DNA of 64,000 bases from Paenibacillus sp. SZ31 (GCF_012912005.1 NZ_JABBEA010000005.1:186001-250000); one strand, 5' to 3'. Positions 27,592-36,990 are shown, numbered from the stretch's first letter. Program-made: numbers and translations. Notes: generated from the sequence alone by a model not told the origin.

Positions 27592-29049
27592 TCACCGAAA
27601 CGAAAATGTGCACTTCTCCCAGGCTAGCCGCATTCGCCGGATTCCCTCTGTAATCTCTACTTTCTCCAGATGTGCAAAAGCAAAACAGGCCGCCGGATGA
27701 CCTGAAGTCAGCCGATATCGCTCTGCATCACGGAACAGTATTCCATCCTCCTGAGCGAGCTTTTTAAACTGCTGGTAACTATCCACATCGCCATTCCAGG
27801 TAGCGTAGATATGCAATCCAGCATCACCAAGATGCATCGTGAATGCCTCCGGCAACTGCAGTTCCATCTCTCGTACAAAAAAATCATGCCGTTCTTCATA
27901 TAAACGGGTTAACCTCCGTAAGTGCCTCAGGTAACCTCCTCGGGTCATAAACTTCGCCAGTGCGCGCTGCTCCAGCAGTGCCGGAGGTACCGGTTCATAC
28001 AACGCCTTGGCGGCAAGCAGCGGTTCTACCAGACCAGGTGGCAGGACGGCGTAGCCAAGTCGAAACGAAGCAACCATCGTTTGCGAGAATGAACCAACAT
28101 AGATGACACGCTGTTCACGATCAAGCACTTTGAGGGGCTCAATTGGTCTTCCGCCCCACCGGAATTCGCTGTCGTAATCATCTTCAATAATGACCGCATT
28201 CCGCTTCGAGGCCCACGCGAGCAAAGAACGTCTTCTGTCCAACCCCAGCACGGCTCCTGTTGGAAACTGCCGGGTAGGGGTGACAAATAACGTCTGTGCC
28301 TCCCAAGGCTGAGGAATAATGCCTGCGGTATCCACATCTGCGGGGATGATTTTCCCACCACAGGACTTAACGGCATGGGCAATGCCCGGATACCCCGGGT
28401 TCTCCAATACAACCGCTTCCCCCTCTGCAATCAGCAGCTGGGATAGAAGGGTGATGCCTTGCATTGAACCGCTGAACAAGACAATCTGTGATGCATCAGC
28501 CTGAATGCCACGTGTCCATCTGAGATGGGAGGCGATGGCCTCACGCAGCTCCGGATCACCGGCTGCACCGCTAGGTTCTCGCCAACCACTGCGATGAACA
28601 GCAGCGAGTGCGCTCTTCCACTCCGCCAGCGGGAAATGTTCTGCAGGCATGCGCTGCATTTGGAAATTAATGATCGACGGCTTGGGTGAAGGCATCTGGG
28701 CTCGCGGGACATCATGTTGCGTATTCAACATCTGGACTCGTTCGCCCCAGGGAGACAGCCTGAGAACAGCTTCCTGTTTCTCATTTTCCTGTGTGGATAA
28801 TGTTTCGGTTACGAACGTACCTCTTCCCCGATGTGCATGGACATAACCATCCGCAAGCAGCATGTCGTACACCTGAGCTACCGAACCACGTGACATCTCA
28901 TATTGCCTTGCCAGTACGCGCGTCGAAGGAAGCCTCGTGCCTCCCTCCAGTGTGCCTGCATGAATCGCATCACGTAACGCATGGTACAATGCCTCATACT
29001 TGTAACGATGCTGAAGTTCATACGTATCCATCGGCAGCCACAATTCCAT
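27592..29049 (-). CDS. MocR/PdxR-type regulator (GntR helix-turn-helix plus aminotransferase fold) lacking the PLP lysine
   Basis: The protein has 485 aa from the ATG at 29049 (AGAGGTG upstream). The open frame continues 257 codons upstream, but that part is antisense to the next gene. The GntR winged helix is at residues 15-80 (LPSTRVLARQYEMSRGSVAQ). A fold-type I aminotransferase domain follows with FSGSMQGITLLSQ, NPGYPG and IIEDDYDSEFRW. In the usual GTFSKxL motif it has GSFSQTM, so Gln (about residue 323, codon 28083-28081) replaces the Lys that binds PLP. Relatives sense PLP. The promoter is at 29110-29138. Confidence 0.9.
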   Translation of the reverse strand: MELWLPMDTYELQHRYKYEALYHALRDAIHAGTLEGGTRLPSTRVLARQYEMSRGSVAQVYDMLLADGYVHAHRGRGTFVTETLSTQENEKQEAVLRLSPWGERVQMLNTQHDVPRAQMPSPKPSIINFQMQRMPAEHFPLAEWKSALAAVHRSGWREPSGAAGDPELREAIASHLRWTRGIQADASQIVLFSGSMQGITLLSQLLIAEGEAVVLENPGYPGIAHAVKSCGGKIIPADVDTAGIIPQPWEAQTLFVTPTRQFPTGAVLGLDRRRSLLAWASKRNAVIIEDDYDSEFRWGGRPIEPLKVLDREQRVIYVGSFSQTMVASFRLGYAVLPPGLVEPLLAAKALYEPVPPALLEQRALAKFMTRGGYLRHLRRLTRLYEERHDFFVREMELQLPEAFTMHLGDAGLHIYATWNGDVDSYQQFKKLAQEDGILFRDAERYRLTSGHPAACFAFAHLEKVEITEGIRRMRLAWEKCTFSFR

Positions 29050-29109
29050 CGTGCACCTCTCTCCATCCGTCTTCATTCCTGATCGCGGACCAATTGGCCT
29101 ACTAAAGTG

Positions 29110-29138
29110 AATGTAAATTGGATCTATTTCATTGTCAA
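29110..29138 (-). promoter_or_regulatory. Sigma-A promoter for the MocR-type gene
   Basis: On the minus strand, perfect TTGACA (29138-29133), a 17-bp spacer and TACATT (29115-29110). The divergent gene starts 68 bp to the right, so one operator could serve both. Confidence 0.7.
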
Positions 29139-29205
29139 TGTATGAACTAATGTTATCCATAGGATATGGCGTTCTATTATACATTTTATTAATGGGGGAA
29201 TACAC

Positions 29206-29823
29206 ATGAGACGGAAAGAATTCACAGTAGATGAAGAACAGGAGATTACCGCATTTCTGGATCAGTGCTCCTTCGGGTTTCTGGGAACGGTCAGTCCAGA
29301 TGGACAACCACGGGTTACACCACTGAATTTCGTCTATATGGACGGTCACTTTTATTTTCACGGCAGTCTGGCTGGCGAGAAGATGAAACAGATCAAACAG
29401 GATTCGTCGGTCAGTTTCACGGTGGCAGAAGAGTTCTCCCTGATTCCGTCCTACTTTAGTGATCCTGAACTTGCTTGTCCGGCGACTTCTTTCTTCAAAA
29501 GTGTCATGGCCTTCGGTGAGGCAGAACCAGTTAAGGATCTGGACATCAAGGGTAAAGTGCTGCAACGATTCATGGAGAAACTCCAGCCGCAAGGCGGATA
29601 TGTGCCCATTGATGCTACTGACTCGCGTTACACAGGCAATCTCAAAGCTGTAGCCGTTGTAAGAATTGTGCCAGAACGAATCAGCGCCAAGTTTAAATTC
29701 GGACAAAATCTCTCCAGTGAACGATTCGATCATATCAGTGGTCAACTGGAACAACGCAATGAGGGACGAGATACCGAAACCGCCGAGATGATGCGGAAAT
29801 ATTGTCCATTTCATCAGCAATAA
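29206..29823 (+). CDS. Pyridoxamine 5'-phosphate oxidase-family flavin-binding protein (NimA-like)
   Basis: The protein has 205 aa; a GGGGGA box precedes ATG 29206. The split-barrel FMN-binding fold begins ITAFLDQCSFGFLGTVSPDG, then TPLNFVYMDGHFYFHGSLAGEKM, like the NimA/PNPOx-like group rather than true PdxH. It is divergent from the MocR-type regulator, which probably controls it. A role in vitamin B6 or flavin redox chemistry is possible; the substrate is unknown. Confidence 0.82.
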   Translation: MRRKEFTVDEEQEITAFLDQCSFGFLGTVSPDGQPRVTPLNFVYMDGHFYFHGSLAGEKMKQIKQDSSVSFTVAEEFSLIPSYFSDPELACPATSFFKSVMAFGEAEPVKDLDIKGKVLQRFMEKLQPQGGYVPIDATDSRYTGNLKAVAVVRIVPERISAKFKFGQNLSSERFDHISGQLEQRNEGRDTETAEMMRKYCPFHQQ

Positions 29824-29931
29824 GTATCCATTTCGAAGGATTCATCCAAGGATAAATTCAGCTAATTTCCACCTTAAAACCCTCTGCAACAACGCGGTAA
29901 AGCGATATAACTGTCATGTTGCGTAATTTCC

Positions 29932-29960
29932 GTGACGGGGGGATGTCAAGGTGTTATAAT
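29932..29960 (+). promoter_or_regulatory. Sigma-A promoter for the aminotransferase gene
   Basis: GTGACG, a 17-bp spacer and a perfect TATAAT (29955-29960), 41 bp before the ATG. Confidence 0.55.
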
Positions 29961-30001
29961 GTTAGGCAGTTGAATCCCAAAGACTTGGAAGGATGAAAAG
30001 A

Positions 30002-31300
30002 ATGAATCCACTGGCTGAACAGTTGAACGAAAGTATTCAGGCAGGCAGCAGTCACGTCTACTCCATGCTGTCACAGCTCGGCAAAGAAATTTATTTTCCA
30101 AAAGAAGGTATCTTAAGTCAGTCTGCTGAAGCAGCAAGCTTGGCCAAGACCTATAATGCAACGATTGGTATTGCTCTGGAGGGCGGTGTGCCGATGCATC
30201 TTCCAGTCATTCAGGAGAAGCTCTCTGCATTCCAGCCGAAGGATCTGTACCCTTACGCTCCGCCTGCAGGCAAGCCTGAACTGCGGACCGTCTGGAGAGA
30301 TAAGATGCTGAAGGAAACGCCTTCGCTTGAAGGCAAGACGTTCGGCAACCCGATTGTAACCAATGCATTAACCCATGGACTAAGTATCGTAGCCGACCTG
30401 TTCGTTGATGAAGAGGACGCTGTCATATATCCGGATAAAAACTGGGAAAATTATGAGCTGACCTTCGGAATTCGTCGTCATGGCCAGTTGGTTCATTATC
30501 CCCTGTTCGATGATCAATTGAACTTCAACAGTGAAGGTCTGCTTCAGGCCCTGCTTGATCAGAAGGACAAAGGTAAAGCGATCGTACTGCTCAACTTCCC
30601 GAATAACCCAACAGGTTATACGCCTGGAGCGGAAGAAGCAGATGCGATTGTGAACACGATTCTTCAGGCAGCTGAAGCAGGCGTTAACGTGGTTGCTGTA
30701 ACAGATGATGCTTACTTCGGACTGTTCTTCGAAGATTCCATTCATGAATCCCTGTTTGGCAAACTTGCCAACATTCATCCACGTGTGTTGACTGTAAAAG
30801 TGGATGGTGCAACCAAGGAAGAATTCGTATGGGGCTTCCGCGTTGGATTCATTACGTATGCCCATGAAGATGCAGCCGTTCTGCACGCATTGGAACAGAA
30901 GACACTCGGTATTATCCGGGCGACTATCTCCAGTGGCCCGCATCCTTCCCAGACTTTTGTATTGGATGCGCTCAAAGCACCGGAGTTTGAAGCACAGAAA
31001 CAGGAGAAGTTCGAGATTATGAAAGGCCGTGCCAACAAGGTGAAGGCCATTCTCGATAGCGGCAAGTATGAAGATGCATGGGATTATTATCCCTTCAACT
31101 CCGGTTACTTCATGTGCCTGAAGCTGAAAGAAGTTGGCGCTGAAGAACTTCGAAGCCACTTGCTGCACAAATACGGCGTAGGTACAATCGCGCTGGGTGA
31201 ATCGGATCTGCGAATCGCCTTCTCCTGTATCGAAGAATCCGGATTGGAAGATCTGTATGAAACCATCTATCGTGGAGTTCAGGATCTGCAAACGACCTAG
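30002..31300 (+). CDS. PLP-dependent aminotransferase, class I/II
   Basis: The protein has 432 aa. ATG 30002 is nine bases from GGAAGG; the ATG three codons upstream overlaps that spacing. The fold-type I domain has VLLNFPNNPTGYTPG (substrate and PLP Asn), VTDDAYFGLFF and KVDGATKEEFVWGFRVGF, where the Lys should form the Schiff base. The large-domain entry PYAPPAGKPELR is standard. Amino-donor specificity cannot be read. It is flanked by its own promoter and terminator, so it is probably monocistronic. Confidence 0.88.
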   Translation: MNPLAEQLNESIQAGSSHVYSMLSQLGKEIYFPKEGILSQSAEAASLAKTYNATIGIALEGGVPMHLPVIQEKLSAFQPKDLYPYAPPAGKPELRTVWRDKMLKETPSLEGKTFGNPIVTNALTHGLSIVADLFVDEEDAVIYPDKNWENYELTFGIRRHGQLVHYPLFDDQLNFNSEGLLQALLDQKDKGKAIVLLNFPNNPTGYTPGAEEADAIVNTILQAAEAGVNVVAVTDDAYFGLFFEDSIHESLFGKLANIHPRVLTVKVDGATKEEFVWGFRVGFITYAHEDAAVLHALEQKTLGIIRATISSGPHPSQTFVLDALKAPEFEAQKQEKFEIMKGRANKVKAILDSGKYEDAWDYYPFNSGYFMCLKLKEVGAEELRSHLLHKYGVGTIALGESDLRIAFSCIEESGLEDLYETIYRGVQDLQTT

Positions 31301-31380
31301 TTAACACACCGTAACGAAGTTACAACAATCTCAATAGATCAGGGGACACAGGATCATGTCTGTACCCTGCATGATATAAG

Positions 31381-31437
31381 AACCCTTTGTATAACGGCGA
31401 CGTTTCATGTCTCCGGATATACAAAGGGTTCTTTTGT
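31381..31437 (+). terminator. Rho-independent terminator after the aminotransferase gene
   Basis: AACCCTTTGTAT and ATACAAAGGGTT form a 12-bp stem followed by CTTTTGT. Confidence 0.8.
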
Positions 31438-31508
31438 GTTTCATCTGCCCAAAAGCTTCAATTTCTGACTTTACCGGGCATCGGCCCAATCAGCCTACCC
31501 CCAAGGCA

Positions 31509-31517
31509 CATAGTATA
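31509..31517 (+). promoter_or_regulatory. Sigma-K-like -10 before the YjcZ-like gene
   Basis: CATAGTATA matches CATAnnnTA exactly. A start about 7 bp on gives a leader of about 42 nt. No clear -35 AC was found at the ideal distance. Confidence 0.4.
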
Positions 31518-31565
31518 CGATGTACGCAAGGGCGTGCCAAACAACCACTTGAAAGGGGAATGACC

Positions 31566-31694
31566 ATGTCTGGAGTTGAAGATACAAGAGGCGGTTATGG
31601 ATGCGGCGGTTACGGCGGAGGATTTACAAACACAGGTGCCATTCTCGTTCTGTTCATCTTGCTCGTGATTATCACTAAATCGTTCCTCTGTTAG
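31566..31694 (+). CDS. YjcZ-family small sporulation-associated membrane protein, 42 aa
   Basis: ATG 31566 is used because an ATG six bases earlier is too close to AAAGGGG. The product has a Gly/Tyr-rich stretch RGGYGCGGYGGGF followed by one hydrophobic segment AILVLFILLVIIT, the layout of the YjcZ family. Members are short, often made during sporulation, and of unknown function. It has a terminator downstream and a sigma-K-like -10 upstream. Confidence 0.85.
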   Translation: MSGVEDTRGGYGCGGYGGGFTNTGAILVLFILLVIITKSFLC

Positions 31695-31757
31695 TACCAA
31701 TACACACACTTGCGCGAGAACCAAGTGATCTGACTGCATGATTCCATTACAGCACAA

Positions 31758-31799
31758 AGAAGGGTATACCGGGATACAGCCCGGCATACCCTTCTTTTG
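31758..31799 (+). terminator. Rho-independent terminator after the YjcZ-like gene
   Basis: AAGAAGGGTATACCGGG pairs with CCCGGCATACCCTTCTT, then TTGTT. It also faces the convergent ecsB end. Confidence 0.85.
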
Positions 31800-31865
31800 T
31801 TATCTTTTGTACCGCTCATTGTTAAACCCAATCTAATAATCCGAGCTTGTCAGGTGTCCCATCGT

Positions 31866-33083
31866 TTACTCGTCCTCTTCTTCCTTCAACCACTTGTTCC
31901 CTTGCGAACGCCGCATGATTACAATGACCAGTAGGCCCAATACAAGCGCCACTCCGGTGATGCTTAGGCCGCTCACTCCGGCAGCCAGCATAGGCAGCCA
32001 CATGAGCAATGCAGCCAATGCGTGCAGATGGAATATGAATCCTAACACCTGAGAACGACGACTTTCTCCCGAGATCGGATAGATCATAATCCAGAACGAT
32101 TCACTATGACTGCGACGCAGCGCACCAAGCTGTACACCTGCAAGCAACAGGAAGAACAGATACACACCTACACCAAAGTAGCTGCCTGCTGTCCACCAGG
32201 ATAGTAACATGCCCAGCACAACTAGGCGTAACACGATTGAGAACACTTCGGTTCGAATAAACGTTTTGGTAATCAGATATCGGTAAGCTTTCCCCGCATT
32301 CCAGGGAAGACCGCTTCCCAATTTGCTAAGCCAGCGACGCGAACTTACTTTCTGTCCGGATGAAGGTACATCCACGAACCAGCCTAGTGTCCGCATAACC
32401 CTGCCAGCCTGCCCCTGCTCCACCTGAATCAGTCGTTCCCACGCTACCCGATGTTTCATCGGTACACGCAAGGCAACGATGTAGACGACAGCTAGCAGCA
32501 GCAGGAACCAGACGCTACGCTGCGGTGGCTGCCACAACCATGCGCCAACCGCCAGCACTGCCAGAGCCCATCGCAAGAGACGATATCCTCTTGCTGCCCC
32601 AACCTGAACCATTCTTAGCTCTTGCCACGCTCCGTAACTGGACAACCCTTTCCACAGCAGCAGGAATACGATGAACCAGCCAAATGGCCGTGCATCCAGA
32701 TCTGCTCTGACATAGAGGGGCCACAGCGTAACAAACACAAGCAGCAAGCCCAGACTTTTATAGATAATACCCCGGGCAAAGCTGTTCTTCAAATATTCCT
32801 GCATCCGGTATTCCTGTGGTCGCAGGAACACGATATCTGCCGGAAGCAGATATGTACGATAACTGCTAAACAGCACTAGTGGTGCCAGCAGCAACAATGC
32901 AATCCAGCGAATCGGAAATTCCGCGGGAATGTTCTGGACAAACGATGTATACCAGGCGGAGAACGCAATGACGAGAAATAAAAAGACCATAGCTACACCG
33001 CTCTGGATCACATAACCCAGATAAGGAAGAATTCCGTTCCAGAATCCTGTGCGTCTTTGCTTCCATAGCAGCTTGAGATCCAT
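31866..33083 (-). CDS. ecsB: ABC transporter permease EcsB
   Basis: The protein has 405 aa; ATG 33083 is chosen, though a TTG two codons earlier overlaps the ecsA stop (TTGA). It has about eight membrane segments and a charged N-terminus MDLKLLWKQRRTGFWNG. FLRPQEYRMQEYLKNSF is typical of EcsB. It pairs with EcsA directly upstream. In Bacillus the Ecs transporter affects secretion, intramembrane proteolysis by RasP and competence, although its cargo is unsettled. ecsC is not present downstream. Confidence 0.9.
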   Translation of the reverse strand: MDLKLLWKQRRTGFWNGILPYLGYVIQSGVAMVFLFLVIAFSAWYTSFVQNIPAEFPIRWIALLLLAPLVLFSSYRTYLLPADIVFLRPQEYRMQEYLKNSFARGIIYKSLGLLLVFVTLWPLYVRADLDARPFGWFIVFLLLWKGLSSYGAWQELRMVQVGAARGYRLLRWALAVLAVGAWLWQPPQRSVWFLLLLAVVYIVALRVPMKHRVAWERLIQVEQGQAGRVMRTLGWFVDVPSSGQKVSSRRWLSKLGSGLPWNAGKAYRYLITKTFIRTEVFSIVLRLVVLGMLLSWWTAGSYFGVGVYLFFLLLAGVQLGALRRSHSESFWIMIYPISGESRRSQVLGFIFHLHALAALLMWLPMLAAGVSGLSITGVALVLGLLVIVIMRRSQGNKWLKEEEDE

Positions 33084-33085
33084 GC

Positions 33086-33838
33086 TCAATCCCTGCCTTG
33101 TACGAGGGAATAGAACATGTGCTCCAGCGTGGCATCCGATTCCCCGAATTGAAGGCGCAATTCATTCAGCGTCCCTTGAGCAATGACCTGTCCACGGTGC
33201 AGAACGATAAAACGATCACAGTAATTTTCAATTGTGGACAGAATGTGTGAACTGAGCAAGATGGATGATCCCGAAGCTTTCATCTCCAGCATAAAATCAA
33301 GCAAAGAGCGAATACCTAGCGGGTCCAGTCCCAGGAAAGGCTCATCAATGATGTACAGTGGTGGTCCGGCCACAAAAGCACACATGATCATGACCTTTTG
33401 CCGCATCCCCTTGGACAGGTGAGTCGACAGACTTGTACTTTTTTCATTCATGCGAAACAATGCCAGCAATTTCTCCGTACGTTGTTTGAAGTCAGCCTCC
33501 GACACATTGTACGCTCTTGCCGTAAACTCCAGATGCTCCATCACCGTCATCTCATCATACAGTTCGGGTGATTCCGGTACGAATGCCATGGCCGATTGGT
33601 AGATCTGCGCATCCTCGTCCCGCTTCTTGCCCATCACTCGCACTTCACCCTGTTGAGGGGTCATCAAGCCGAGGATATGTTTCATGGTTGTGCTTTTGCC
33701 AGCACCATTTAATCCGATTAGTCCAACCATCTCTCCACGTCCGACTTCCAGATCGATGCCGTGAAGGACCGGCCGTTTGGCACTATAACCTCCGCTTAGC
33801 CCACTGATTTGCAGAACAGGCGATTGAACGTTTTCCAT
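33086..33838 (-). CDS. ecsA: ABC transporter ATP-binding protein EcsA
   Basis: The protein has 250 aa. Walker A is GLNGAGKST, the signature is STHLSKGMRQKVMIM, and Walker B is LYIIDEPFLGLDPLG followed by a switch His in LLSSHILS. It drives the EcsB permease, whose gene follows without a gap. The locus order ecsA-ecsB matches Bacillus. It is a membrane-associated ATPase. Confidence 0.93.
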   Translation of the reverse strand: MENVQSPVLQISGLSGGYSAKRPVLHGIDLEVGRGEMVGLIGLNGAGKSTTMKHILGLMTPQQGEVRVMGKKRDEDAQIYQSAMAFVPESPELYDEMTVMEHLEFTARAYNVSEADFKQRTEKLLALFRMNEKSTSLSTHLSKGMRQKVMIMCAFVAGPPLYIIDEPFLGLDPLGIRSLLDFMLEMKASGSSILLSSHILSTIENYCDRFIVLHRGQVIAQGTLNELRLQFGESDATLEHMFYSLVQGRD

Positions 33839-33865
33839 CTATCCCTGCACCCCTTTCGTCAGATT

Positions 33866-35239
33866 CTATTCTTCGGAGCGTGGCGTTTTGTCTTTACTCC
33901 ACTTGGGTGCTCCCTTGTTTTTACGATCCTGATCGCGCTCCGTGCGGCCAGTATTGCCAGCTGGTTTGCTACCTGCTGGACGCGAATTGGAGATTGTAGC
34001 TCGGGTACCGCCATTGCGGCTGCCCTGACCTGGTTTGCGATCTCTGGATTGTCCTGGTTTTCTGGAGAACGAATGTCCCTCAGGACGTGTATCCGGACGC
34101 GGATCAGCCTCCAGTACTTTACCGCCAAAGAGTACACGTTCTGGCAGTTCAATCCCGAGTTCGCGTGCGAATTTACGCATAATAAAGATCTGTGTTTCGT
34201 CCACAATGGACAGAACAATACCTGAACGTCCCATCCGGCCTGTACGACCTGCACGGTGAACATAGTGCTCCGAGTCAAATGCAGGATCATAGTTAATGAC
34301 CATTGGCAATCCTTCGATATCCAGTCCTCTGGCAGCGACTTCACTGGCAATCAACAATTGCAGTTTACCGTTACGGAAGGCAGACAATACGTTACTGCGG
34401 GTCACTTTGTCAGCATCCCCATACAGCGCAGCAGCGGACAAGCCCAGATGATTCATTTTCGCTTCCACTTCACCAATATCTTCAGTTGCATTCACAAATA
34501 CGATCGCCCGATCCGGATTGTACTGTCTGACCAGACGACGCAGCATGTCAATTTTGTTGCGGTTTTCTTCTACAAAATAAAAATGCTCAAGGCCCGCAGC
34601 CGTAGCGCGGTCCGGTTCAATTCCGATATGAACAGGCTCTTTCATCTCACGCTTCGCGAGCCCAGCCGTATGCTCATCAATGGTTGCTGATAGGAAAATC
34701 AGCTGACGGTCCCGCAATGCGCTCTTGAGTACAAAGTTCACGTCACTTACGCCGCCAAGCTGGAATACCTGATCCGCCTCATCAATGACAATGGTGGAAA
34801 CGTTGTGCATTTTCAGTTTTTTGAGTGTAATCAATTCTTTCAGCCGGCCCGGTGTACCCACCACCAATTGCGGATGCTCACGCAGCTTCTCGATCTGACG
34901 TTTAGCTGCTGCGCCACCAATCAGACCCAATACGCCGATCTTGCGTTCTTCCGCATAACGTTGCGCTTCACGTACAATTTGCATTGCCAGCTCTTGCGTA
35001 GGTGCAATAATAAGCTTCTGCGTACCTTTGATATCCATTTTGATGGATTGTAACAGGGGCAGCAAATACGCCAACGTTTTTCCTGTTCCCGTCTGGGATT
35101 TGGATACGACATCTCGGCCTTCCAAAATAACCGGGATCGTCTGAGCCTGTACAGGTGAAGGTTCGTTAATGCCATGTTTCGCCAAAACGGCCTCCAGATC
35201 CTGTTCCACGCCAATTGAAGCAAATGTTTGATTCGTCAT
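33866..35239 (-). CDS. DEAD-box ATP-dependent RNA helicase
   Basis: The protein has 457 aa from the ATG at 35239 (AAAGGATGG upstream); an upstream in-frame ATG lacks an SD. Motifs in order are PVQAQTIP (Q), SQTGTGKT (I), PTQELAMQ (Ia), TPGR (Ib), IDEADQ (II), SAT (III), VAARGLDIEG (V) and HRAGRTGRMG (VI). A basic, low-complexity tail of about 75 residues rich in Arg/Lys/Gly/Pro/Ser follows, likely for RNA binding. It resembles cold-shock or ribosome-assembly helicases such as YfmL/CshB. A long-palindrome element (35282-35460) occupies its leader. Confidence 0.93.
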   Translation of the reverse strand: MTNQTFASIGVEQDLEAVLAKHGINEPSPVQAQTIPVILEGRDVVSKSQTGTGKTLAYLLPLLQSIKMDIKGTQKLIIAPTQELAMQIVREAQRYAEERKIGVLGLIGGAAAKRQIEKLREHPQLVVGTPGRLKELITLKKLKMHNVSTIVIDEADQVFQLGGVSDVNFVLKSALRDRQLIFLSATIDEHTAGLAKREMKEPVHIGIEPDRATAAGLEHFYFVEENRNKIDMLRRLVRQYNPDRAIVFVNATEDIGEVEAKMNHLGLSAAALYGDADKVTRSNVLSAFRNGKLQLLIASEVAARGLDIEGLPMVINYDPAFDSEHYVHRAGRTGRMGRSGIVLSIVDETQIFIMRKFARELGIELPERVLFGGKVLEADPRPDTRPEGHSFSRKPGQSRDRKPGQGSRNGGTRATISNSRPAGSKPAGNTGRTERDQDRKNKGAPKWSKDKTPRSEE

Positions 35240-35281
35240 GTATGTCCATCCTTTTAATTTATTCATTTTGATGTTATATAA

Positions 35282-35460
35282 GTTCAACTAATTATTATTT
35301 ACACTGACACTTCGAGGACAGAACAACCTTCCGATCACTGTTATCCCCAGATTTTTTTGATTCCTTTTTTTAAAAGGAAAAATCCGGGGATAAAGGTGCA
35401 CGCTTCGCTTCTTCAGGTTATTTCTGTCCTCTCTGTTATTGTGTAAATGTTTAGTTAAAC
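35282..35460. repeat. Long-palindrome element, copy 2
   Basis: This 179-bp imperfect palindrome has outer arms GTTCAACTAA/TTAGTTAAAC and TTTACAC/GTGTAAA, middle arms GAGGACAGAA/TTTCTGTCCTC, and a core TTATCCCCAGATTT/AAATCCGGGGATAA. It lies 42 bp upstream of the DEAD-box helicase start and fills much of the 393-bp gap. Confidence 0.8.
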
Positions 35461-35567
35461 ATATAAGTTGCTTGTATAAAACCGAAGCCTGTCATCACAT
35501 TACCTTTCATTATATGCGAAAAAAGCCCGTGGACCAAATCTTATTCAGGAATTATCAATTTGCACAC

Positions 35568-35604
35568 AAAAAAAAGAAAAGCCCCTCGGCGGAGCCTTTC
35601 TTTC
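35568..35604 (-). terminator. Rho-independent terminator near the helicase/SDR boundary, acting on minus-strand transcripts
   Basis: On the minus strand, AAAGGCTCC-gccga-GGGGCTTTT is followed by an uninterrupted T-rich run. It terminates the SDR gene (stop at 35633). Confidence 0.8.
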
Positions 35605-35632
35605 ATCCCGTATATGATGCCCAATATTGCAT

Positions 35633-36406
35633 TTACTTCTGATTCATTACACCGTGCGACAATCGGTCTGCAAGACGTGGAAATAGCTGGTACAGCCATA
35701 TGCCAGCAGAAGCAAGTCTTGGCAGATTCACTTCTTCCTTGCGCTTCTTCATCGCCCGAATCATATGACCCGCAACGTCTTCCGGTTTCAACATCATCCA
35801 GCGTACATTATTCACATAATTGCCAGATGGGTCAGCCCGATGGAAAAATGGTGTATCAATCGGACCCGGGTTAATGGTTGTCACCAGGACTCCTGTCTTG
35901 CGAAGCTCCTGACGCAGCGCGTTACTAAATCCGAGTACAGCGTGTTTCGTAGCTGTATAGGAAGCGGATTTGGCCGTACCGATTTTGCCAGCCATGGAAG
36001 CCACATTCACAATCTGTCCTCTACCCCGTTCCAGCATCTGTGGAAGTACTGCTTTGGTGCAGCGGACAATGCCCATGTAATTAACGTCCATCATCTCATC
36101 GAATTCCTGTACAGACATGTCCGTCATGGCTGCGAATTTACCATAACCTGCGTTATTCAGCAAAATGTCAATTCGTCCGTATTTATGCAATATCGCATCC
36201 ACAGCTGCCTGAACCTGCTCACTGTCCGTAACATCAAGCGTAAGCAATTCATGCTGCCCTTTCAGCGAGGCACCAATCTCTTCCAGCTTGTCCCGCGAAC
36301 GGGCAGCCAGAATCGGGATGGCTCCTTCTTCTATCAGCATCCGCGCACAAAGCGCACCGATACCACTCGATGCACCTGTGATAAACACTACCTGATCTTT
36401 CAGCAT
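35633..36406 (-). CDS. Short-chain dehydrogenase/reductase (SDR, classical)
   Basis: The protein has 257 aa from the ATG at 36406, eight bases after GGGAGGA. The Rossmann motif is VVFITGASSGIGALCAR, with NNAGYGKF, and the catalytic Ser/Tyr/Lys lie in NVASMAGKIGTAKSASYTATKHAV. An Arg-rich NADP-type preference is suggested by AARSRDKLEEI. The C-terminus is extended and may associate with membranes, as in DltE/YqjQ-like SDRs. The substrate is unknown. Confidence 0.88.
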   Translation of the reverse strand: MLKDQVVFITGASSGIGALCARMLIEEGAIPILAARSRDKLEEIGASLKGQHELLTLDVTDSEQVQAAVDAILHKYGRIDILLNNAGYGKFAAMTDMSVQEFDEMMDVNYMGIVRCTKAVLPQMLERGRGQIVNVASMAGKIGTAKSASYTATKHAVLGFSNALRQELRKTGVLVTTINPGPIDTPFFHRADPSGNYVNNVRWMMLKPEDVAGHMIRAMKKRKEEVNLPRLASAGIWLYQLFPRLADRLSHGVMNQK

Positions 36407-36461
36407 CCGTGATGTCCTCCCGTATGAACACATATTGCCTTATGAGGCGTATGGTTCTATT

Positions 36462-36920
36462 CTACGAGATCATGACCTGAATATCCATCTCACCAATGCC
36501 GTCCATCAGCAAAGGAATGCTCAGTGCTTTCGTTGCACTAAATGTAGTCAGATGTTCGGATTTCATCACTTGTGGAGGTGTAATATCGACCACAACACCC
36601 TGGTTCGACAGGATGGTGCTGGCATTACCACTGATCATATTACCGAGTTCCGAAATAGCACTTTTGCTCATTTCATCCATTTCTGTGATAACGAATCCGC
36701 CCATCATCGCAGATACAATTTTCAGTGCAACTTGTTCATTGATTCCAAATACAATGTTTCCGCTAAGTTGTCCGGTCATTCCGATCACGATCCAGACATG
36801 GTCTGCAATGTACTCTACATTCTTCACGCCAAGACTCCCGGTGGAAGGCGAAACCTGGATGAGCTGTTCGAATACGTTCCGTGCCGATTCCAGGAAAGGA
36901 TTAATCACTTCCGCTTTCAC
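36462..36920 (-). CDS. cheX: Chemotaxis phosphatase CheX
   Basis: The protein has 152 aa; a GTG start follows GAGGGGG by eight bases. The CheC/CheX/FliY fold carries the phosphatase helix SAISELGNMISGNAS, with the Glu and Asn that act on CheY-P. A single ExxN motif fits CheX rather than CheC, which has two. It dephosphorylates CheY-P to reset flagellar signalling. No other chemotaxis gene is nearby. A TATAAT lies at 36985-36990 upstream. Confidence 0.9.
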   Translation of the reverse strand: MKAEVINPFLESARNVFEQLIQVSPSTGSLGVKNVEYIADHVWIVIGMTGQLSGNIVFGINEQVALKIVSAMMGGFVITEMDEMSKSAISELGNMISGNASTILSNQGVVVDITPPQVMKSEHLTTFSATKALSIPLLMDGIGEMDIQVMIS

Positions 36921-36990
36921 TGTCTATGTCCCCCTCGCACTGGGTTATTGGTCACACACCAAAAGTCCCATATTCAATAAATTTATTATA

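Noticed and set aside
29050..29820. Upstream extension of the MocR-type frame by about 257 codons
   Set aside because: It is entirely antisense to or in the divergent promoter of the PNPOx-like gene, and a good SD lies before ATG 29049.
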